DNA of 6,897 nt. Origin: an uncultured Alphaproteobacteria bacterium (GTDB lineage Bacteria; Pseudomonadota; Alphaproteobacteria; Puniceispirillales; UBA1172). Positions within the stretch are counted from its first letter, which is position 1; each line of letters starts with the position of its first letter. Of this stretch, positions 1 to 5,920 are shown in pieces. The position numbers and the translations under genes were made by a program. Under the pieces are notes generated by a model, which saw nothing but the letters and a program-made list of their open reading frames with translations, ran no database searches and had not been told where the DNA came from. The DNA is taken from contig CAJXME010000060.1 in NCBI GenBank assembly GCA_913056245.1, positions 1 through 6,897 on the forward strand, written 5' to 3'.

Positions 1-1
1 G

Positions 2-124
2 CTGGACGATGACAGCGATATCGCCTCCATCGCAGGCTCGGACATGAAAGATGATGATGAAGACCTTGACGTCTCAGCCGATGATGCGCTGGATGACGAT
101 TTGGACGATCCAGACGACGAATAA
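2..124 (+). CDS. C-terminal end of acidic TIGR02300 / FYDLN_acid-like protein (5' partial)
   Basis: Only the last 40 codons and the TAA stop are present; the gene begins before the window. Of these 40 residues 21 are Asp or Glu, in short runs such as DDDED, DDDLDD and the final DDE, with almost no basic residues. TIGR02300 proteins have a KFYDLN motif near the N-terminus, sometimes between CXXC pairs, then a long tail in which about half the residues are acidic; their function is unknown. The diagnostic motif would lie outside the window, so the assignment rests on the tail composition and on the tRNA-Ala gene immediately downstream, a neighbour I recall for this family in alphaproteobacteria. 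Any other protein with an acidic tail remains possible. Reading frame and stop are unambiguous. Confidence 0.65.
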   Translation: MDDDSDIASIAGSDMKDDDEDLDVSADDALDDDLDDPDDE

Positions 125-142
125 AAAACAACACTTTTAGTC

Positions 143-171
143 TTGATCAGCGGTGCAGTTGCCGCTAGAAG
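143..171 (+). promoter_or_regulatory. possible sigma-70 promoter for tRNA-Ala, overlapping an imperfect hairpin
   Basis: TTGATC (143-148) and TAGAAG (166-171) are 17 bp apart and would start transcription about 30 nt before the tRNA. Each hexamer matches consensus at only four of six positions. The same segment contains nested inverted repeats (AGTCTT 139-144 with AAGACT 175-180, and AGCGG 149-153 with CCGCT 162-166), which could instead be a weak transcript end for the upstream gene. The tRNA could also be read through from upstream. Confidence 0.25.
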
Positions 172-209
172 ATGAAGACTGATCAGCGATGATCACTGAA
201 GATGGTGAC

Positions 210-285
<76 letters not shown>

Positions 286-363
286 TCTCCTCCTAATTTC
301 TCTCCCCTCAATGTCTTTTCTTGCGATCGTTTCTCTCAGCGTTAAAACCCGCTAGGATAGGCT

Positions 364-1083
364 ATGACCATGCTAAAGCATCATCTCGATCTCAGCCTTG
401 ATACGGTTAGAGACACCTTGCCTGATGAGGCGTTGATCCATGCTGATGGCCCGGTGATCTTCATTGGCAATGGCACGGTGGATGCTCAGCAATTGCGCCG
501 CCATCATGGCCAAAACCCGATCATCGCTGTTGATGGCGGGGTTAATCTTGCCCATGACTTAGGATTAACGCCGGAATGGGCGATCGGTGATTTTGATTCG
601 GCGCATCCCCATAACCTTCAGGCCGCGCGCCGCCGTCTGCAGATCAAGGATCAAAACAGCACGGATTTTAAAAAGGCCTTGGCGGTTTTATCGGCACCAT
701 TGGTTTTGGCCTTTGGGTTTTTAGGCAAACGATTTGATCATTCTCTGGCGGCGCTTCATGCCATGGCGGGGGCAAGGCCAGAAATGCGGGTGGTCATGAT
801 CAGCCCAGATGATGCGCTGGTGTTTTGCCGCGGTGATTTTCACGCGGTCTTGCCGCCGTCTGTTCGGCTGTCGATCTGGCCATTGCAACGCCATCGTTTT
901 TCGGCGAGCCAAGGGCTTTTATACCCGCTGGATCATCTGACCCTTGGCGCGGGATTAACCTTGGGGACGTCGAATCAGGTCAAGGATGGGGATCACGATA
1001 TCTCGGTCAGCATCACGTCCGACGAAGGGGATGGGTATTTTGTGCTGATTGATGGGGAGTTTGCGGATCGCTTATTGGCTTGA
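364..1083 (+). CDS. thiamine pyrophosphokinase family protein (thiamine diphosphokinase)
   Basis: The protein has 239 residues. The family transfers pyrophosphate from ATP to thiamine to make thiamine diphosphate (EC 2.7.6.2) in the cytoplasm. The expected motifs appear in order: AVDGGVN (55-61), GDFDS (75-79), DQNSTDFKKAL (96-106), a GxxGxRxDH-type motif GFLGKRFDH (118-126), and GTSN (201-204) in the C-terminal thiamine-binding domain. The Asp-rich motifs are the nucleotide and Mg-binding part of the fold. An AGGA at 354-357, six bases before ATG 364, supports this start; ATG 373 is the alternative. The N-terminal 28 residues or so precede the conserved core. The last 23 residues overlap the convergent acyltransferase gene but lie beyond the last conserved motif, so both proteins can be intact. 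No TPP riboswitch is visible in the short leader. The family call is firm; activity on thiamine is inferred. Confidence 0.88.
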   Translation: MTMLKHHLDLSLDTVRDTLPDEALIHADGPVIFIGNGTVDAQQLRRHHGQNPIIAVDGGVNLAHDLGLTPEWAIGDFDSAHPHNLQAARRRLQIKDQNSTDFKKALAVLSAPLVLAFGFLGKRFDHSLAALHAMAGARPEMRVVMISPDDALVFCRGDFHAVLPPSVRLSIWPLQRHRFSASQGLLYPLDHLTLGAGLTLGTSNQVKDGDHDISVSITSDEGDGYFVLIDGEFADRLLA

Positions 1084-1939
1084 TCCGAAGCTGGTTCAAT
1101 TGCCCGTCATTGGCCTCGCCATAGGTGCAGGCGCGCAAATAAGCAGTAACGTCGTTGCGATTGCTAAAGGTTTTGAGCAGATCAGGGGTAATGGGCTTGC
1201 GGATTTGGACATCCACCGTCGTGCCAATTCGCCGGCAAATTTCGCGGAACATCAAGGAATAGCCAAGGGTTTGGCTCATCCGCCGCGCCAAAACATAGCT
1301 CAGGCTGTTCTGGCCGTTAAAGAAGACGGGCAAAACCGTGGTGTCTTCGATCAAGGCTAATTTCGCCGCAAAGGTTTTCCATTCGGCATCGGCGGCTGGG
1401 CCAATGATTTTTTTCGGTAGGGAAATCGCGCCGGAAGGAAATAAGATCACCACACCGCCATCATTGATTTGTTGAACGGCGCTTTTGCGTGTCTCCATAT
1501 TGGTTTTCAGCGCTTCTTCAGTGGTGTCGAAATCAATCGGCAGAATCTGATGCATCACTGCTGGCGCTTGGCGTAACACTTGATGGGTGATGATTTTGTA
1601 ATCTTGGCGGACTTTTGAAATTTCCGAACAAAGGATCAACCCGTCAATCACGCCAAACGGGTGATTGGCGATCACCAAAAGTCGGCCGGTCTTAGGAATA
1701 TGCGCGCCCAAGTCGAGATGAACATTGACTTTTAATTGCAGGCGATCCACCGCGTCTTGCCAGAACAAATGGTTGGGGCGGTCATCATTCACATAATCGA
1801 GATAAAGTTTTTTGATGAGTGGTTGGCCAGTGACTTTTTCAATGCCACGAATAAAAGCACTCGACAGCGGTCCCAATTCCCCATTCGCAAAGGAAAAGAT
1901 CGGAGATGACGTCTCCTTTTGTGCGGTGGTCATCGGCAT
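1013..1939 (-). CDS. lysophospholipid acyltransferase family protein (COG3176 hemolysin-like)
   Basis: The protein has 308 residues. The PlsC-type acyltransferase fold is shown by the catalytic block NHPFGVIDG (92-100, His and Asp as the catalytic pair), FPSG (167-170) and VLPVFFNGQNS (202-212), followed by a FREICRRIGT-type stretch (231-240). The NHPxGxxDG variant and the NGQNS block are typical of the COG3176 group annotated as putative hemolysins; members acylate lyso-lipids, some in ornithine-lipid synthesis, and haemolysis itself is not implied. It is probably a membrane-associated enzyme, with no signal peptide. The N-terminal 80 residues precede the catalytic domain. Two ATG codons (1939 and 1933) are possible starts; neither has a good Shine-Dalgarno. 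Residues 286-308 are encoded antisense to the kinase gene and look like a low-conservation, Pro/Gln-rich tail. It is transcribed alone, convergent with the kinase. The lipid substrate cannot be told. Confidence 0.82.
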   Translation of the reverse strand: MPMTTAQKETSSPIFSFANGELGPLSSAFIRGIEKVTGQPLIKKLYLDYVNDDRPNHLFWQDAVDRLQLKVNVHLDLGAHIPKTGRLLVIANHPFGVIDGLILCSEISKVRQDYKIITHQVLRQAPAVMHQILPIDFDTTEEALKTNMETRKSAVQQINDGGVVILFPSGAISLPKKIIGPAADAEWKTFAAKLALIEDTTVLPVFFNGQNSLSYVLARRMSQTLGYSLMFREICRRIGTTVDVQIRKPITPDLLKTFSNRNDVTAYLRACTYGEANDGQLNQLRIKPISDPQTPHQSAQNTHPLRRT

Positions 1940-1975
1940 AATTGCGGCTATCTGTTTAGAAATATGAATAATTGG

Positions 1976-2004
1976 AATATAGAGGAAATTACAGGCTCAA
2001 ACAA
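1976..2004 (-). promoter_or_regulatory. candidate promoter for the acyltransferase gene
   Basis: On the minus strand TTGTTT (1999-2004) is followed after 17 bp by TATATT (1976-1981). The -10 matches consensus at five of six positions, the -35 only at three. Transcription would begin about 30 nt before the ATG at 1939, in an A+T-rich stretch. It is a moderate candidate found by eye. Confidence 0.4.
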
Positions 2005-2071
2005 TAGCGCTTTCAGTCATGGGCAACGCGCAACTCCCCCTCTTCAAATCTTCAGCCAGTGGCAACAGCCC

Positions 2072-2374
2072 TTATACGGTTGTCAGGGCGTTGTTGTCGT
2101 TCACCGGTTCATCCAAGTCATAGCCCGTTGGGGTGTCGAGTTCTTCTAGCCCCAATTGGCTGAAAGCATCATCGCTATCCAGCACTTCGGCTTCGCCGGA
2201 TTGTTCAATGATTTGGATAAGCCGTTCTTCTGGACACATATCGGCATCATGAATGATGGTCACCGCGACAAGCGCTGCTAGAGTCGTGGCTTTGACATCT
2301 TCTGCGCCGTGTTTTGGTGAAACAAACGGCAGAATTACGCATCCTTGTTGGATGCCAGCATCGATCGGTGGCAT
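2072..2374 (-). CDS. hypothetical acidic protein, 100 residues, unrecognised
   Basis: I do not recognise this protein. The start at 2374 is chosen because GGAG lies seven bases upstream; a longer in-frame reading from ATG 2449 has no Shine-Dalgarno and an Arg-rich leader unlike the rest. The N-terminal part (about 10-50) is fairly hydrophobic, with the Ala/Val/Ile-rich stretch TTLAALVAVTIIHDADMC, but contains charges and does not look like a clean signal peptide or membrane helix. The second half is strongly acidic (EERLIQIIEQSGEAEVLDSD, then Asp/Glu-rich to the end), with an amphipathic helix likely around residues 53-63. It stands alone on the minus strand behind a near-consensus promoter and ends without a clear terminator, so some transcripts may continue into the acyltransferase gene. 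A good ribosome site and strong promoter make it a credible expressed gene; function unknown. Confidence 0.72.
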   Translation of the reverse strand: MPPIDAGIQQGCVILPFVSPKHGAEDVKATTLAALVAVTIIHDADMCPEERLIQIIEQSGEAEVLDSDDAFSQLGLEELDTPTGYDLDEPVNDNNALTTV

Positions 2375-2486
2375 TGAACGTCTCCGTTTTTCAGGGTGGA
2401 AGCAGGGGTATAAGCCGCTATAACCTCGCCGGATGAGGCTACTAAACATAGTTGTGTTTTAAGGCTCAAATACAACATGCAGTATT

Positions 2487-2515
2487 ATTACACGCAATGC
2501 GGCGAATCTTGTCAA
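2487..2515 (-). promoter_or_regulatory. near-consensus sigma-70 promoter for the 100-residue protein gene
   Basis: On the minus strand a perfect TTGACA (2510-2515) is followed by exactly 17 bp and TGTAAT (2487-2492), one base from the consensus TATAAT. Transcription would begin near 2480, about 105 nt before the ATG at 2374. The leader contains a short CCTC/GAGG hairpin and a TATA-flanked near-palindrome (around 2408-2421). This is the best promoter match in the window. Confidence 0.7.
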
Positions 2516-2606
2516 CTTACAATTTTGTGACAATCAATCTTTTTGGGAATGTTTTTGGCGCCCAGTTCTTTGCCCAAAATCAGGGTTGATTCGAATGGCT
2601 CATAAA

Positions 2607-2632
2607 AAAACACGCCGCAATGGGCGTGTTTT
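2607..2632 (-). terminator. intrinsic terminator after the Ig-repeat gene
   Basis: CACGCC (2611-2616) pairs with GGCGTG (2623-2628) around the loop GCAATG, extended by AAAA (2607-2610) with TTTT (2629-2632). Read on the minus strand the hairpin is followed by a run of T, about 20 bases after the stop at 2655. The T run on the other side means it could also act in the plus direction. Confidence 0.85.
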
Positions 2633-2654
2633 CTTCAATTTCTATCAATTGATA

Positions 2655-3833
2655 TTAAGAGCCGACGCGGCGAACCTTAATTTTACCCACAGGGCGGTCA
2701 TTGACGTTTTTGATGGTTTTGGTCGGCTGGCTATAGATCAGCGTTTCGACACCATAAGTATCAACCACGCTGGCTTTCGCCCGCACCTGCATGCCCACCA
2801 GCGCTTGATCCAAGGTCAGGGTCGAGGTGGTTGGCGTATCAATGGCGCGCCAATTGCGGCCGTCTTTGGTGGATTCCCATGAAACTGCCATGCTGGCGAT
2901 GCCATCTTCATCGGAAACATTGTTGGTATTCACCGTAATGGTCGAGCCTTCTTCAGCATTGCCCGTGACGATGACTTCACCTTCCACAGGATCGTCGACA
3001 TTGGCGACGGTTTCCGATGGATTTGAGATGAGCACCTCGCGTGTGTCGTGACCGTCGACATAGGTGATGACCGCGCGATAAGAATAGCCCACATGCTCTT
3101 GGCCGAGGCGCAAGATATCGCCGGTGGTGTTGCTATAGGCTTGCCATTCGGTTTTAGACGAGGAGCGTTGCCAAATCACGTCATAAGAACCAATGCCATC
3201 TTCGTCAGAGATGCTGCTGGTATCCACCACCAGCGCGTCTTCTTCAACAGGCATCCCCACCAGCACGGGCGCGCCCGTGGGTTTGTCATTGACGTTCTGA
3301 ACCGGCGATGAAGGCGGGCTGGTCAGCGTTTCCAGATTGCCTTGGCCATCAATATAAGTGATCACCACACGCAATTTTTTGCCGACATGAACTTCGCGCG
3401 GCGTGAAAGATTGGCTGGTGGCGGAAGAAATATTCTGCCAATTGCCATCAAGGCCAAGGATTTGCCATTGCACAGATACTTCACCCATGCCGTCATCATC
3501 CATGACAGCGCTGGCATCGACGATCAGCGGATCATCTTCAATGGCAATGAAATCACCGTCGCCATCATCACCGCCGCTGTTATTCCCGCCGCTAGACGCT
3601 TGATTTGAAGCACCTCCGCTTTGGCTGTTCGATGATGATCCCGTGCCACTAGAAGCGGTCGAGGACGAAGCGCCTGATGTGGCCGCTTCATCGGAAACAG
3701 CGGTTGCGGTCGCTGCTGACGCCGAGGACGTTGATGAGGTTTCAATGTCTGATGTGGTACTGCCACCGGCTAGAGCAGTGGATGCCATCAGAGCGGCAAC
3801 AATAAAGGCGCAACAACGGATCATATTCTGCAT
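2655..3833 (-). CDS. secreted protein with Ser/Gly/Ala-rich linker and three Ig-like repeats
   Basis: The protein has 392 residues. The start at 3833 is chosen because AAGGG lies six bases upstream and a classical signal peptide follows (hydrophobic core AFIVAALMA, likely cleavage after ALA at residue 22); upstream in-frame starts (GTG 3878, ATG 3875, 3854 and 3839) add basic residues before it. Residues 25-88 are low-complexity Ser/Ala/Thr/Gly, then an acidic DDGDGD patch. Three repeats follow at about 101-184, 199-281 and 297-379, each with D(D/E)DG near its start, a W, a VG.. .R..V.YVDG-like strand and a closing NVND or NVDD. Such repeats occur in large bacterial adhesins and RTX-type surface proteins, where DxDG motifs are consistent with calcium binding. 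No RTX repeats, sorting signal or membrane anchor follow; the protein ends in the basic stretch KIKVRRVGS. It is probably periplasmic or released; role unknown. Confidence 0.82.
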   Translation of the reverse strand: MQNMIRCCAFIVAALMASTALAGGSTTSDIETSSTSSASAATATAVSDEAATSGASSSTASSGTGSSSNSQSGGASNQASSGGNNSGGDDGDGDFIAIEDDPLIVDASAVMDDDGMGEVSVQWQILGLDGNWQNISSATSQSFTPREVHVGKKLRVVITYIDGQGNLETLTSPPSSPVQNVNDKPTGAPVLVGMPVEEDALVVDTSSISDEDGIGSYDVIWQRSSSKTEWQAYSNTTGDILRLGQEHVGYSYRAVITYVDGHDTREVLISNPSETVANVDDPVEGEVIVTGNAEEGSTITVNTNNVSDEDGIASMAVSWESTKDGRNWRAIDTPTTSTLTLDQALVGMQVRAKASVVDTYGVETLIYSQPTKTIKNVNDRPVGKIKVRRVGS

Positions 3834-3884
3834 CTTCATCCCTTTTTTTACTTTCATCTTTTGAAAATACCGCATCACGGCGAA

Positions 3885-3960
3885 ATCAAAAATAAAATTT
3901 ATGGTATTAACATACCGAAATTAAAAAAAATTTCATTATGTATTTTACCTTATGTAAATC
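3885..3960 (-). promoter_or_regulatory. A+T-rich upstream region with a palindrome, probable promoter region of the Ig-repeat gene
   Basis: This stretch is strikingly A+T-rich, with an eight-base A run on the plus strand, and lies directly upstream of the Ig-repeat gene. It contains the inverted repeat GGTAT-TAAC-ATACC (3903-3916), of operator size. Promoter-like pairs on the minus strand are TTTACA (3953-3958) with TGAAAT (3930-3935) 17 bp away, or TTAATT with TAAATT flanking the palindrome. None is close to consensus, so the exact promoter is not decided. Confidence 0.4.
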
Positions 3961-4029
3961 AGGCCTCATTTAAGGCCTTGATCGAGGGGATGAAGCAAGA
4001 GCGACCGGCCTTGGGTTAAGGCCGATCAA
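3961..4029. repeat. cluster of inverted repeats with shared AAGGCC core after the VOC gene
   Basis: Two hairpins lie in tandem. AGGCCT (3961-3966) pairs with AGGCCT (3973-3978) over a six-base loop, and CGGCCTT (4006-4012) pairs with AAGGCCG (4018-4024) over GGGTT. In addition TTGATCG (3978-3984) is the inverse of CGATCAA (4023-4029), enclosing the second hairpin. The block begins about nine bases after the VOC gene stop on the minus strand. It may terminate that gene, but no clean T run follows either stem on the minus strand, so the role is uncertain. Confidence 0.55.
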
Positions 4030-4037
4030 AGACGGTG

Positions 4038-4523
4038 TTAGGCGTCGTTATATTGAGGCGACCAATTGTCGAGAATAGCGCGCGCTTTCGGGTTATCGGC
4101 AAAGACAACCTCGTCGTGATTTGGTTTTTTAGCCGTTAATTCAACGACATAACCGTTTGGATCGCGGAAGTAGATTGAATCGATAAAGCCATGATCCGAC
4201 ACGCCGCGGGTTTCAATCCCAGCGGCTTTGCCTTTTTCAAACATTTCCATCAGATGTTCTGGCGTCACTTCAAGCGCCAAATGCAGGTCATAATCATGCT
4301 GTGTTTTGAATTCAAAATCGCGGTCCGGCGCTTCAAAAAAAGCGATGAAAGAGCCGTCTTCCATCTGATAAAAACTGTGCAGCACCTTTGTGTCGCGGCC
4401 TGTTTTGGTTTCGGTAATCTCAAGAGCGCCAGCGAGCGACAACCCTAAAAAGTCTTCATAGAAGGCGCGGGTGTCATGGCTGTTGCGGCAACGATAGGCT
4501 TTGTGGTGTAGACCTTTAATCAT
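4038..4523 (-). CDS. VOC superfamily protein (glyoxalase / extradiol dioxygenase fold)
   Basis: The protein has 161 residues. The start at 4523 is preferred over ATG 4535 because GGAG sits six bases before it. Two paired beta-alpha-beta-beta-beta modules are visible: residues 5-64 (HHKAYRC...FYEDFLGL...FIAFFEAP) and 79-130 (DLHLALEV...FRDPNGYVVEL). The four positions that usually bind a divalent metal in the family are filled: His7, Glu64, His81 and Glu128, so an active metalloenzyme is likely. The DPNGYVVEL ending is typical of glyoxalase/bleomycin-resistance/dioxygenase proteins. The HHxAYRCRxSxxTRxFYEDFLGL signature is one I recall from uncharacterised proteobacterial members; substrate unknown. 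It is a single-gene unit with its own promoter, separated from the importer operon upstream by a strong terminator. Confidence 0.85.
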   Translation of the reverse strand: MIKGLHHKAYRCRNSHDTRAFYEDFLGLSLAGALEITETKTGRDTKVLHSFYQMEDGSFIAFFEAPDRDFEFKTQHDYDLHLALEVTPEHLMEMFEKGKAAGIETRGVSDHGFIDSIYFRDPNGYVVELTAKKPNHDEVVFADNPKARAILDNWSPQYNDA

Positions 4524-4547
4524 GTTTTTCTCCATTCATACGGCTTT

Positions 4548-4575
4548 CATATAAGCGGCATGGCCAAGATAACAA
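4548..4575 (-). promoter_or_regulatory. candidate promoter for the VOC gene
   Basis: On the minus strand TTGTTA (4570-4575) and TATATG (4548-4553) are 16 bp apart, each matching four of six consensus positions. The predicted transcript would start about 18 nt before ATG 4523, just leaving room for the GGAG ribosome site. Its place between the importer terminator and the gene supports a separate promoter here. Confidence 0.4.
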
Positions 4576-4610
4576 GATGCGGTTTTCGTCTCCATCGAAG
4601 AAACAAGCAT

Positions 4611-4641
4611 AAAAAAACAGCCTCATGATTGAGGCTGTTTT
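4611..4641 (-). terminator. strong intrinsic terminator after the importer operon
   Basis: AAAACAGCCTCA (4614-4625) and TGAGGCTGTTTT (4630-4641) form a perfect 12-bp stem around TGAT. On the minus strand it is followed by further T residues (4611-4613), about 50 nt after the binding-protein stop codon. The structure is symmetric and could stop transcription in both directions. Confidence 0.92.
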
Positions 4642-4693
4642 CAAGATAAAGTGGTTTTAAGGGAGTATCCCCCTCATGCCTTTAATATGGCCA

Positions 4694-5791
4694 TTAGCCG
4701 GGGATTTTCCCGTTCACGCCCTCGAGGTAGTAATTCATCCCCCAAAGCGCGCCATCATCGAGTTCTTCACCCGCGCCGATAACAGATTTGCCTGTATTAT
4801 CGGTCAGAGGGCCAGCAAAGATTTTGATCTTGCCGGAACGGATGCCATCAAGCGCGGCTTGAGCTTTGGCTTTGACATCAGCGGGCATGTTCTTGAACTC
4901 AGACAGAACGAGCATGTCTTGCGCGATCCCGCCCCAAGTGTTGCCTGCCCAGTGATCAGGGCCTTCGCCGGTTGACCATGAACCGTTGCGCAGGGCTTCG
5001 ATGCGGCTGATGTAATAAGGCCCCCAGTTGTTTTCAGAAGCAAAGAGTTGAGCGTTTGGTGCAAAGGCTTCCATATTGGTGGATTGACCAAAGCCAAGCG
5101 CGCCGTTCTTTTCTGCGATCTGCAACATAGCAGGCGAATCCGTATGCTGAGCCAAAATATCAGCGCCTTCCGCGATGTGAACTTTAGCGGCATCGGCTTC
5201 TTTCACCGGATCATACCAAGTGTTTGCCCAGATCACGGAAATCGAGGCGTCTTTATTGACCGAACGCATCCCTTGCGCGAAAGCGTTGATGCCCATGATG
5301 ACTTCAGAAATCGGGTACGCGCCGATATAGCCAATCTTATTGGATTTGGTCATCAGCCCCGCAACAACGCCTTGCACATAGCGGCCTTCATAGAAACGGA
5401 TATTGCCCGTCGCCATATTCGGCAGACGCTTATAGCCGGTCATATGTTCAAATTTTACATTTGGAAATTCTTTGGCGACTTTCAGGGTTGGGTCCATATA
5501 GCCGAAAGACGTGGTGAAGATAATTTCATTGCCTTGCTGAGCCAATTCGCGGATGACGCGGGTGGCATCAGGGCCTTCAGGCACGTTTTCAACATAGGTG
5601 GTCTCAACGTCACTGCCGAAATGCTTAACGACCATTTGACGGCCCAATTCATGGGCATAAGTCCAGCCGTGATCCCCAGGGGTGGTCAGGTAGACAAAAC
5701 CAACCTTGGTTGATTCCGCCGCTGCCATTGAGGCTTGAAGCATGAGCGCAGCTAAAACCGCCCCCAAACTGGTGAGTATTTTCTTAAACAT
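4694..5791 (-). CDS. BMP-family ABC transporter substrate-binding protein
   Basis: The protein has 365 residues. It is the periplasmic binding component of an ABC importer of the BMP/PnrA group, whose characterised members bind purine nucleosides. The start at 5791 has GGAGAGAG three bases upstream; a longer in-frame start at 5827 would place Arg-rich sequence before the signal peptide. The signal peptide spans residues 1-25 (hydrophobic GAVLAALMLQASMAAA) with probable cleavage after AAA and no lipobox Cys, so it should be soluble in the periplasm rather than a lipoprotein. Family features are GDHGWTYAHELGR (39-51), FTTSFGYMDP (92-101), FEHMTGYKR (114-122), FYEGRYVQG (133-141), GINAFAQG (167-174) and the C-terminal DDGALWGMNYYLEGVNGKIP. 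It is the last gene of the operon and complete for the family. The ligand cannot be fixed; purines, nucleosides or related bases are most likely from family knowledge. Confidence 0.9.
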   Translation of the reverse strand: MFKKILTSLGAVLAALMLQASMAAAESTKVGFVYLTTPGDHGWTYAHELGRQMVVKHFGSDVETTYVENVPEGPDATRVIRELAQQGNEIIFTTSFGYMDPTLKVAKEFPNVKFEHMTGYKRLPNMATGNIRFYEGRYVQGVVAGLMTKSNKIGYIGAYPISEVIMGINAFAQGMRSVNKDASISVIWANTWYDPVKEADAAKVHIAEGADILAQHTDSPAMLQIAEKNGALGFGQSTNMEAFAPNAQLFASENNWGPYYISRIEALRNGSWSTGEGPDHWAGNTWGGIAQDMLVLSEFKNMPADVKAKAQAALDGIRSGKIKIFAGPLTDNTGKSVIGAGEELDDGALWGMNYYLEGVNGKIPG

Positions 5792-5811
5792 GATCTCTCT
5801 CCGTGGTTTAT

Positions 5812-5841
5812 GTATCCGCATCCGCAAAGGATCGGGGATAC
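5812..5841 (-). promoter_or_regulatory. nested hairpin just upstream of the binding-protein ribosome site
   Basis: On the minus strand GTATCC (5836-5841) pairs with GGATAC (5812-5817), and inside it ATCC (5829-5832) pairs with GGAT (5820-5823) over a five-base loop. The structure ends about 10 bases before the GGAGAGAG ribosome site of the binding-protein gene. It could protect the distal mRNA or affect translation; no known riboswitch class is recognised. Confidence 0.45.
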
Positions 5842-5842
5842 G

Positions 5843-5856
5843 GCAGGTTTCCCTGC
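5843..5856 (-). promoter_or_regulatory. short hairpin with GAAA tetraloop in the operon gap
   Basis: On the minus strand GCAGG-GAAA-CCTGC forms a perfect five-pair stem closed by a stable GNRA loop. It lies between two other hairpins in the permease to binding-protein gap. It is small enough to be chance alone but fits an mRNA-stability element. Confidence 0.4.
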
Positions 5857-5879
5857 AAATTTCTAAGCCCAGTCTAAGA

Positions 5880-5909
5880 TTTTGTTCAGCGCGGAGGCAT
5901 CGAACAAAA
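5880..5909 (-). promoter_or_regulatory. 8-bp perfect inverted repeat right after the permease stop
   Basis: TTTTGTTC (5880-5887) and GAACAAAA (5902-5909) are perfect inverses separated by 14 bases, beginning about 11 nt after the permease stop on the minus strand. The downstream arm gives an A run rather than a T run on that strand, so it is not a standard terminator for the operon. A processing or stabilising hairpin, or a regulator binding site, is possible. Confidence 0.45.
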
Positions 5910-5920
5910 GCCTATCCTTA

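Noticed and set aside
50..120. GAT/GAC-rich stretch resembling a simple tandem repeat
   Set aside because: It is explained by an acidic protein tail in an open frame with a stop; the units are irregular.
286..363. Possible TPP riboswitch before the thiamine pyrophosphokinase-type gene
   Set aside because: The gap is only 78 bases, pyrimidine-rich, and lacks the conserved THI-box elements.
2375..2449. N-terminal extension of the 100-residue protein from ATG 2449
   Set aside because: No ribosome site precedes it, the extra residues are Arg-rich and unlike the rest, and ATG 2374 has a well-placed GGAG.
3048..3608. Plus-strand open frames opposite the Ig-repeat gene
   Set aside because: They mirror the repetitive coding sequence on the other strand; the minus-strand reading has a signal peptide, clear repeats and a terminator.
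5048..5713. Long plus-strand open frame of 221 codons
   Set aside because: It lies wholly antisense to the well-supported binding-protein gene and its translation shows no family motif.
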